Source: Palsa-513 sp036510225 (lineage in GTDB: Bacteria; Actinomycetota; Thermoleophilia; Solirubrobacterales; Solirubrobacteraceae). From it: a stretch of 35,370 nt of DNA. Location: NCBI GenBank assembly GCA_036510225.1, contig DATCEH010000068.1, forward strand, positions 1 to 35,370, given 5' to 3'. The notes beneath the pieces are model-generated. The model made no database searches, was not told where the DNA came from, and saw nothing but the letters and a program-made list of their open reading frames with translations. The position numbers and the translations under genes were made by a program. Shown piece by piece: positions 1 through 5,734 of the stretch (position 1 is the stretch's first letter; each line of letters starts with the position of its first letter).

Positions 1-275
1 CAGGCGGGGCCGGCCGGCTCGACGAGGGCCAGCACGGTGTCCCCGTCGCAGTCGAGCCGCAGCGCCCGGACGGCCTGGGTGTTGCCGCTGGTCGCGCCCT
101 TGTGCCAGAGCTCGTCGCGCGAGCGACTCCAGAGATGGAGCTCGCCCGTCTCGCGCGTGCGCCTGACGGCGAGCTCGTTCATGTAGGCCAGCGTCAGGAC
201 CTCGCCGGTGGTCCAGTCCTGGATCACGCAGGGCACGAGGCCGCGCTCGTCATAGGAGATGTCCGCGTCCATCAT
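1..275 (-). CDS. hisI: Phosphoribosyl-AMP cyclohydrolase HisI, 3' end cut by window edge
   Basis: Catalyses hydrolytic ring opening of phosphoribosyl-AMP, an early step of histidine biosynthesis, in the cytosol. The 91 visible codons follow the family closely: GLVPCVIQD near residue 12, TGEVLTLAYMNE near 23, HLWSRSRDELWHKGATSGN near 47-65, then LDCDGD (about 74-79), whose Asp residues bind Mg and whose Cys is a Zn ligand. The frame leaves the window at EPAGPA just where GPACHTG is expected, so the gene is truncated only by the window. Start: ATG at 275, exactly 7 nt after a TAGAAT box, so the mRNA is probably leaderless; a second ATG follows directly at 272. A HisE fusion beyond the edge cannot be excluded. 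Confidence 0.93.
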   Translation of the reverse strand, partial: MMDADISYDERGLVPCVIQDWTTGEVLTLAYMNELAVRRTRETGELHLWSRSRDELWHKGATSGNTQAVRALRLDCDGDTVLALVEPAGPA

Positions 276-282
276 CAGGACG

Positions 283-288
283 ATTCTA
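283..288 (-). promoter_or_regulatory. -10 box (TAGAAT) for leaderless hisI
   Basis: TAGAAT read on the minus strand fits the actinobacterial TAnnnT -10 consensus. Exactly 7 nt separate it from the ATG at 275, so transcription would begin at the start codon. No convincing -35 is visible, and no Shine-Dalgarno precedes the ATG. Confidence 0.6.
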
Positions 289-382
289 TGGACCACGCTC
301 GGCGGCCGATGCCCGCGCGGGCGAAGACCGGCGTCGCGGGGGTCGGGCAGCCTCCTGCCGCCGGAGGCGCCCCGCGGTCCAG

Positions 383-401
383 CCGTGTACACGACACACG
401 G
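383..401. repeat. Inverted repeat CCGTGT-N7-ACACGG upstream of the TOBE gene
   Basis: Six-base arms at 383-388 and 396-401 with a 7-nt spacer. It lies about 40-60 bp upstream of the predicted transcription start of the TOBE gene (442), where an operator could sit. The short arms make this weak evidence. Confidence 0.3.
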
Positions 402-428
402 CGACACCGCCGCGTTAGGCCATGCCGC

Positions 429-434
429 TAGTCT
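429..434 (+). promoter_or_regulatory. -10 box (TAGTCT) for leaderless TOBE regulator gene
   Basis: TAGTCT matches TAnnnT and lies exactly 7 nt before the ATG at 442, placing the transcription start at the start codon. The 17-18 nt upstream spacing shows no TTGACA-like -35. Confidence 0.55.
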
Positions 435-441
435 TACGTGT

Positions 442-816
442 ATGCCTGACCTGCTCAGGATCGGCGAGGTCTCCAAGGCAGTGGGTGTCAGCATTGACAC
501 GCTCCGCCGGTGGGAGGCGGCTGGGCGTGTCAACTTCGTCCGGCGTGGGAATCAGCGCCTCCTCCCGGCCGATGATCTCGCGCCGCTGATCGCGTCCAAC
601 CACCGGCCGAACCGGACGATCAGCGCGCGCAACCAACTGCCCGGAGTCGTCGTCGGGGTCGAACGGGACGGCCTGATGGCGAAGGTCGAGATCGCCTGCG
701 GTCCGTACCGTGTGATCTCGCTGATGAGCCGGGAGGCGGCCGACGACCTCAGCCTCGAGCCGGGCGTCGACGTATCGGCGCTGATCAAGTCGACGAACGT
801 GATCGTCGAGCGCTGA
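442..816 (+). CDS. HTH-TOBE (Mop) molybdate-binding regulator
   Basis: A 124-residue protein with two parts. Residues about 4-55 (LLRIGEVSKAVGVSIDTLRR, then WEAAGRVNFVRR) form a MerR/excisionase-type winged helix. Residues about 58-124 are one Mop/TOBE domain: SARNQLPGVVVGVERDG, then the signature ending LEPGVDVSALIKSTNVIV. Mop domains of this kind bind molybdate or tungstate. Fused to a DNA-binding helix, the protein probably senses molybdate and controls uptake or cofactor genes, as ModE does with a different HTH; this role is inference. No mod transport genes are in view. An upstream in-frame extension to about 259 is rejected because it overlaps the hisI promoter region and looks non-coding. 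It diverges from hisI. Confidence 0.9.
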   Translation: MPDLLRIGEVSKAVGVSIDTLRRWEAAGRVNFVRRGNQRLLPADDLAPLIASNHRPNRTISARNQLPGVVVGVERDGLMAKVEIACGPYRVISLMSREAADDLSLEPGVDVSALIKSTNVIVER

Positions 817-872
817 GCCCGCCGGCCTGACGGTCGCACACCGATTGCGCTCGTGAGCCGCCGCGGTCGGGG

Positions 873-1295
873 TCAGGGCGAGTCGGCCCCGCTGCCGGCG
901 TCGTGCTCGGTCCCGAGCGGGCCGAGCGGCCGTCCGAGGAACGCCTCGAGAGCCAGCCAGACGGCGGCGTGCGTGAGCGGGCCGAGCCGCAGGGCGCTGC
1001 CGTCGTCCCGATCGCGGACGGTCGCGATCAGGCCGGCCTGCGCGAGACGCGCCACCTGCCTGCCGGCCCGCTGCCTGCCGGTCGGTCCGGCGTATCTCGC
1101 GTCGAGCCCGTACCGACCGCCCTCGACCGGCCAGACCGACAGCTCGTCGGGTGCCCAGGTCGGTCCGGTCTCCGCCGGGAGGGCGGTGTACCCGACGAGG
1201 TCCATCGTCGCCTCCCGCGGCCGGATGCTGGTTCTCGCCGACCAGCTCCGGTCGTCGATGTCGCGGTCGTCGGGTCGCTTGCGGGGTCGAGCCAT
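873..1295 (-). CDS. Hypothetical protein, possible winged-helix
   Basis: A 140-residue soluble protein, not recognised. The N-terminus is basic and polar (MARPRKRPDDRDIDDRSW). Residues about 68-110 (GRQRAGRQVARLAQAGLI, a short charged turn, then ALRLGPLT) read like a helix, recognition helix and wing, as in ArsR/MarR-type winged-helix proteins, so DNA binding is possible but unproven. No signal peptide or membrane segment. It converges on the TOBE gene with a 56-bp gap. Start: ATG at 1295, with a TAGCCT box 9 nt upstream, so the mRNA is leaderless or nearly so. Third-position GC is consistent with real coding. Confidence 0.6.
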   Translation of the reverse strand: MARPRKRPDDRDIDDRSWSARTSIRPREATMDLVGYTALPAETGPTWAPDELSVWPVEGGRYGLDARYAGPTGRQRAGRQVARLAQAGLIATVRDRDDGSALRLGPLTHAAVWLALEAFLGRPLGPLGTEHDAGSGADSP

Positions 1296-1304
1296 CGCCC
1301 ACCA

Positions 1305-1310
1305 AGGCTA
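1305..1310 (-). promoter_or_regulatory. -10 box (TAGCCT) for the 140-aa protein
   Basis: TAGCCT on the minus strand, 9 nt before the ATG at 1295. It lies inside the 10-bp palindrome AGGCTAGCCT (1305-1314). Confidence 0.4.
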
Positions 1311-1449
1311 GCCTCACGGGCACAGCGCGGGCTAACCTCGCCGGATTTCGGCCGAGCCGACCGAGACCGACCCCGGATCCCCGACGGGTCGGCGGGGACC
1401 GAGCCGGGCCCTCCGGACCACGCAGTGAGCATCGGCGGAGCTCTGACTG

Positions 1450-1481
1450 ACACACTGCGTGGCGCCGGCACGGCAGTGTGT
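1450..1481. repeat. Inverted repeat ACACACTGC / GCAGTGTGT
   Basis: Perfect 9-base arms at 1450-1458 and 1473-1481 around a 14-nt GC-rich loop that itself contains GTG/CAC. The right arm runs into the CRP-type site at 1479-1494. It may be an operator or an RNA hairpin. There is no T-run, so it is not an obvious terminator. Confidence 0.5.
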
Positions 1482-1494
1482 GACCCATCTCACA
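1479..1494. promoter_or_regulatory. CRP/GlxR-type binding site, distal copy
   Basis: TGTGACCCATCTCACA: both half-sites match TGTGA-N6-TCACA perfectly. It is 261 bp upstream (centre to centre) of a second perfect site at 1740-1755 in the same gap. No TAnnnT box stands at class I or class II distance on either side, so it may be an auxiliary site or act on the divergent gene ending its promoter at 1310. Confidence 0.65.
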
Positions 1495-1739
1495 GACGGC
1501 TGCGAGTCGACCGATCCTGAACTGACTTACAGACTCACGACACGGCTCGACGGACCCGCGGAAACGCGTTGCGCTGGACCGTCCTCGTACGGAATACTCC
1601 TGCTCCTGGCCGGCTCACGTGGTCCTCACAATGCCGCCTGCCGGCGGCGTCCGGCCGTCCTGCGCAGCATGCCGTACGAGCTGCGGATCGCGCCCGAAGG
1701 GGCCGTGTCACACGCTGTCAACGGTCCGACTACGACGTA

Positions 1740-1782
1740 TGTGATCACTGTCACAGTCAGTGATCGGCGCCAGGCGTATCGT
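1740..1782 (+). promoter_or_regulatory. Class II CRP-type promoter of the DoxX pseudogene
   Basis: TGTGATCACTGTCACA at 1740-1755 is a perfect TGTGA-N6-TCACA palindrome. A TATCGT -10 box follows at 1777-1782. The site centre (1747.5) is 29.5 bp from the first base of the -10, giving a predicted start near 1789 and a site at -41.5, the class II activator position. A larger inverted repeat, GATCACTG (1743-1750) with CAGTGATC (1758-1765), overlaps it. The predicted 5' leader is about 58 nt, with GGGGA as the likely ribosome site before the ATG at 1847. Confidence 0.65.
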
Positions 1783-1846
1783 GCTCTGCAAGCTACCCGG
1801 GGCCACGTGTCAGGGTCTATGACAACAATCACATTGGGGACAACAC

Positions 1847-2244
1847 ATGCTTGCGCTCGATACCGCACCGTCCGCTGCCAGCGCCCAGCGCCCGGCTCTT
1901 GGGCGGCCGATCGCCCACACCGAGCGGGCGGCCGGCGCCCTGCCACTGCGTGAGGGGCTTGACCGGATCGACGCGGCGATCCACGAGTGGCTCATCGCCT
2001 CCAGCATCGCGATCCTGCGCATCAGCCTGGGGTCGATCTTCCTCGGCTTCGGTGCGCTGAAGCTGTTGGGCGTCAGCCCGGCGGCGAACCTCGTCGAGGC
2101 GACGACCCACATCCTCTTCGTCGGCCTCGTCCCGGCGCGGCCCTCGTGATCGCCGCAACGCTGCGTGGCGGCCGTCTCGCGTCCGGCCGGGGGTCGGTCG
2201 ACGTCGAGCTGCGTCGGATCGTGGGCGCCGACCTGCACTCGTGA
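1847..2244 (+). pseudogene. DoxX-like membrane protein, internally deleted and frameshifted
   Basis: The first frame (ATG 1847) encodes a DoxX-like N-terminus: a cytosolic lead with LDRIDAAIHEWL, then the membrane segment ILRISLGSIFLGFGALKLLG, then VSPAANLVEATTHILFVGLV. It stops at 2149 after 100 residues. Just before that stop, in another frame, the sequence continues with ALVIAATLRGGRLASGR up to the TGA at 2242-2244, which matches the C-terminus of the same family (typically ..LVIGATVRGGRL..). Intact members are about 150-180 residues with four membrane segments, so the middle segments are gone. An internal deletion that shifted the frame near 2120 explains this. The CRP-type promoter upstream is still intact. 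The comparison with family sequences is from memory. Confidence 0.75.
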
Positions 2245-2281
2245 CACCGACGACCGCGCCGCTGCTCCAGCCAGACCCGGC

Positions 2282-5200
2282 TCATCCGCCGCCGGGACCC
2301 GTCGTGAAGCTCCGCACGACGCCGGTCGTCGTGCCGGCGGAGTTCGCGGCGACGACCCGGTAGTAGTACGTCGTGTTCTGCGTCAGCCCGGTCAGGCTCG
2401 CGCTGGTGGGCTCGGCCGCGATCGCGTTGTCGAGCTCGACGACGGGCGTGATCGAGCCGAAGGCCAGCGACGGCCCATACTCGAAGGTGAACGCCGTCGC
2501 CCGACCCTCGGGATTCACCGACCCGGCCAGCCCGGCCGTCGTGGCGCCGGCCGAGGTCGCAGGGAGCGTGAGCGCCGCCGGAGCAAGCGGCGGGCCGGTC
2601 GTGTTGAACGCGACGACCCCGCCGAACGTGGTGCCCGCCGGGTTGGCCGCGACCAGCCGGTAGTAGTAGGTCGTGTTCGGGGTCAGTCCCGTCAGGGTCG
2701 CGGTCACCGCTTCGGGCTGGATTGCGGCATCGGTCCTGTCGACGGTCGTGATCGACCCGAATGCCAGCGACGGCCCATACTCGAAGGTGAACGCCGTCGC
2801 CTGGCCCTCGGGGTTGACGTGGCCGGCGAGGTTCGCGACCGTGGTCCCGATACCGCTGGCCGCCAGCGTCGAGACGGCGGGGGCGAGCGGCGTGCCGCCG
2901 GTGTTGAAGCTCTCCACGGCCCCGAAGGTCTCGCCCGCCGCGGTCTTCGCGACCAGCCGGTAGTAGTACGTCGTGTTGGAGGCGAGACCCGTCAGACTCG
3001 CCGAGACCGGCGTCGCCGTGGCGCCCGAGCCGGCGCTCGTGCGCGTCGTGACCGACCCGAACGAGAGGGTCGGGCCGTACTCGAAGACGTAGGTCGTCGC
3101 GACGCCGTTCGGGTTGACCGTTCCCGCCAGGCTCGCGCCCGACGCCGTGACCCCGCTCGCCGCGCCGGTCACCACCGCGGGCGGGCCGGCCGCCGCGCTC
3201 GGGAAGTCGGCGTAACCCGACCTGGGGTCGCCGCCGAGCGCCGAGAACACGCCGACCGCGTACAGGTCGGACCGGGATGCGACCAGCGCGTCCGTCTGGC
3301 CGTTCGCCCCCGGCGCGAAGCCCGGGTCCACGGCGCCGGTGCCCGAGTCGACGGCCGCGAGGTACGCGTGGCCGCTGACGCCGGCGTTGACCGTCGTGAA
3401 CGTCCCCCCGATGTAGAGCGTGCCATCGTCGGGCGAGAGCGCCAGCGCCAGCGCCTCGAAGCCGGTCGGGTCGGCCGCGGGGGGACCGAGGTCCGGGTCG
3501 AATCCGGTCAGGACGAGCCCGGTGGAGGCGTTGACAGCGGCGACGCCGTTGCGTGTGACGGGCGTGCTGTCGACGTTGACGGTGTCGAACGGCCCACCGA
3601 GGTACAGCGTCGAGCCGCTCACGGCCAGGGCGGTGACCGCCCCGTCGGGGTCGGGGTCGAACGTGGTGTCGATCTGGCCGGTGGTCGGGTCGACCGCGAC
3701 GAGATCGCCGGCGTCGATCACCCCGCCGGCGTAGAGCTCTGCCCCTTCGAGCAGCAGCGTGTCGACCTCGATCGCCGGGAGACCCGCGAATGCGGCCAGG
3801 ACCTTGCCCTGGGTTGCACCGGTCGCGCTGAACGCCGCGAGGTTCGGATGCCCGGCATTCGAGCCGTTGACCTTCGTGAAGACCCCACCGGCGTAGATCG
3901 TGCTCCCGTCCGGGGACACCGCGAGCGTGATCGCGTGGCCGGCGCCGTCGATCCCGACGAGGTTCGGGTTGAACCCGGCGACGACGGCTCCGGTCGCCGT
4001 GCTGAACGCGGCGAGGCTGTGGTACGCGGTGCTGAGACCATTCACGCTGCTGAACTCGCCGCCCGCGTAGATCGTGCCGCCGTCCGGCGACGCGGCCAGC
4101 GCGTCGACCTGGCCCTCGCCGATCGATCCGTTGTCGGGGTCGATCAGCCCGCTGACGTCCGGGTCGAACGTGGGATCGACCGTGCCGTCGGCGCGGATCG
4201 CGGCGAGGCCGTTGTACACCGTGTCGGCACCCACGAACTCGAACAGGCCGCCGGCGTAGAGGCTCGCCGTGCCCGCCAGGGCGATCGCCTTGACCGGGGC
4301 GTCGACGTTCGGGTCGAAGCTAGTCACGCCGCCGTTCGTCGCCGCCGTCGTGTCGAAGGCGGCGATGTGGTTGCGAATCGTCGGGTTCCCCGCCGCGGAA
4401 TCGTCGTTGACGGTTTGGAAGTCGCCGGCGGCGTACAGCGTCGCGCCGTCCGTGCTGAGCGCGAGGCTGCGCACAGGTGCCTCGGGTGACGGGTCGAAGT
4501 TGTTCACGACGCCGAGGTCCGCGCCGGCCGTCGTCGTGAATGCGGCGAGGTTCCTTCTCGCGGTCGACGTGCCGTCGCCCGAGTCACTCCCCTGGGCGCC
4601 GTTCACGGAGCTGAAGCGGCCTCCGACGTAGAGCGTGCTCCCGTCCGGGGAGAGCGACAGCGCGCCGGTCGTTCCGCCGGCGTTGAGCGCCGGGTCGAAC
4701 GCGGTTGCGGCCCCGAGCGTCGCGCCCGCCGTGGTGCTGAACGCCGCGAGCCCATTCCGGGGACTCGCCGTACCGGCGCCTCCCGTGTCGCCGCTCGCAC
4801 CGTTGACCGAGGCGAACGTGCCACCGGCGTACAGCGTCGTACCGTCGGCCGAGATCGCCAGAGCCGTCACACCTGAGTTCGCGGTGCTGATGTTCGGGTT
4901 GAAGGCCGTCGCGACGCCGAGCTTCGGGCCGGCCGACGTCGTGAACGCAGCGAGACGGCCGACCGGAGTCGTCGTGCCGTCACCCGCCGGGTCGCCGGTC
5001 GTTCCGTTGACAGCCGTGAAGTTCCCGCCCGCGTAGAGCGTCGCGCCGTCCGGTGAGAGGGCGAGGGCGCTGACCGTCCCACCGACGTTCGGGTTGAAGG
5101 CGCTCGCCACGCCGAGACTGGGGCCGCGCGTCGTCGTGAACGCGGCGAGGCCGCTCTCCGGCGTGGCGGCGCCGTTGCCGCCGGGATCCCCGCCGGTGCC

Positions 5201-5734
5201 GTTGACCGACGTGAAGGCGCCGCCGGCGTAGAGCGTCGTGCGGTCGCTCGAGACCACGAGGGCCGAGACATCGCCGTTCACGTTGGGATCGAAGCCGGCG
5301 TCCACCGACCCGTCGGGGAGCAGATGCGCCAGGTGGTTGCGGGTCACCCCCCCGATCTGGGTGAAGCTCCCGCCGATGTACCAGCCCCCGCTGCCGTCGG
5401 ACGCGACCGCGGTCACCTGGTCGTTGGGTCGGGCGAACGCCGCGCTCGAGGAGCCGTCGGCCAGGCTGACCTGCGCACCGTTCGGCGTCGGGATGCCGAT
5501 CCGCGTGAAGCTCCCGCCGATGAAAGTTCGGCTCCCCGACCGGAGCACCGTCAGGATCCGGTTGTTGATCGAGTCGACCAGCGGATTCGGCGTAGAGCTG
5601 ACGACCGCGCCGGCCGCCGCCGGCAGCGCCAGCGCCGCGGCGACCAGCAGCGGCCCGACCGCGAGGCTCGACGGGCGCAGGGCCGCCGCGAGGCCCGACG
5701 GCCGCAGGGCCGCCGCGAGGCTCGCCGGCCTCAC
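2282..5734 (-). CDS. Exported 14-repeat beta-propeller protein with three Fn3-like domains
   Basis: 1150 residues. The GTG start at 5734 overlaps the upstream TGA by four bases (GTGA), indicating translational coupling. Residues 1-44 are a signal peptide with a repeated basic/Ala n-region and the core VGPLLVAAALALPAAAGAVV. Residues about 45-850 hold 14 copies of a delta-60-like propeller strand of the form YAGG-x-F-x-x-VNG, each spaced by about 45-65 residues and followed by LAAF and FDPN-type segments; 14 fits two seven-bladed propellers. Residues about 850-1150 are three Fn3-like domains with TFEYGPSLAFGS and TGLTPNTTYYYRLVAANPAG. The protein ends in SFTTGPGGG with no membrane anchor or sorting signal. 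It is probably secreted or surface-exposed; the ligand is unknown. Last gene of a two-gene operon. Confidence 0.88.
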   Translation of the reverse strand: MRPASLAAALRPSGLAAALRPSSLAVGPLLVAAALALPAAAGAVVSSTPNPLVDSINNRILTVLRSGSRTFIGGSFTRIGIPTPNGAQVSLADGSSSAAFARPNDQVTAVASDGSGGWYIGGSFTQIGGVTRNHLAHLLPDGSVDAGFDPNVNGDVSALVVSSDRTTLYAGGAFTSVNGTGGDPGGNGAATPESGLAAFTTTRGPSLGVASAFNPNVGGTVSALALSPDGATLYAGGNFTAVNGTTGDPAGDGTTTPVGRLAAFTTSAGPKLGVATAFNPNISTANSGVTALAISADGTTLYAGGTFASVNGASGDTGGAGTASPRNGLAAFSTTAGATLGAATAFDPALNAGGTTGALSLSPDGSTLYVGGRFSSVNGAQGSDSGDGTSTARRNLAAFTTTAGADLGVVNNFDPSPEAPVRSLALSTDGATLYAAGDFQTVNDDSAAGNPTIRNHIAAFDTTAATNGGVTSFDPNVDAPVKAIALAGTASLYAGGLFEFVGADTVYNGLAAIRADGTVDPTFDPDVSGLIDPDNGSIGEGQVDALAASPDGGTIYAGGEFSSVNGLSTAYHSLAAFSTATGAVVAGFNPNLVGIDGAGHAITLAVSPDGSTIYAGGVFTKVNGSNAGHPNLAAFSATGATQGKVLAAFAGLPAIEVDTLLLEGAELYAGGVIDAGDLVAVDPTTGQIDTTFDPDPDGAVTALAVSGSTLYLGGPFDTVNVDSTPVTRNGVAAVNASTGLVLTGFDPDLGPPAADPTGFEALALALSPDDGTLYIGGTFTTVNAGVSGHAYLAAVDSGTGAVDPGFAPGANGQTDALVASRSDLYAVGVFSALGGDPRSGYADFPSAAAGPPAVVTGAASGVTASGASLAGTVNPNGVATTYVFEYGPTLSFGSVTTRTSAGSGATATPVSASLTGLASNTTYYYRLVAKTAAGETFGAVESFNTGGTPLAPAVSTLAASGIGTTVANLAGHVNPEGQATAFTFEYGPSLAFGSITTVDRTDAAIQPEAVTATLTGLTPNTTYYYRLVAANPAGTTFGGVVAFNTTGPPLAPAALTLPATSAGATTAGLAGSVNPEGRATAFTFEYGPSLAFGSITPVVELDNAIAAEPTSASLTGLTQNTTYYYRVVAANSAGTTTGVVRSFTTGPGGG
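5667..5720. repeat. 27-bp tandem duplication in the signal-peptide region
   Basis: Two adjacent 27-bp units (5667-5693 and 5694-5720), nearly identical, encode the repeated LAAALRPS-type nonapeptide at the N-terminus of the 1150-residue protein. A partial third unit (GCGAGG) precedes them. The repeat keeps the frame and lengthens the n-region before the signal-peptide core. Confidence 0.7.

Noticed and set aside
1305..1314. DtxR/IdeR-type iron box (AGGCTAGCCT)
   Set aside because: Only the 10-bp core is symmetric; the outer bases of the 19-bp consensus do not match, and a -10 box explains the sequence.
1847..2149. Intact small 100-residue membrane protein
   Set aside because: The family C-terminus continues in another frame just downstream, so a broken DoxX-like gene explains the region better.
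2165..4489. Long plus-strand open frame opposite the 1150-residue propeller gene
   Set aside because: Arg/Gly/Asp-rich translation typical of antisense frames in GC-rich coding DNA. Similar long frames opposite 6697-8193, 10867-12849, 12903-15575, 20163-21818 and 22716-24161 were dropped for the same reason.
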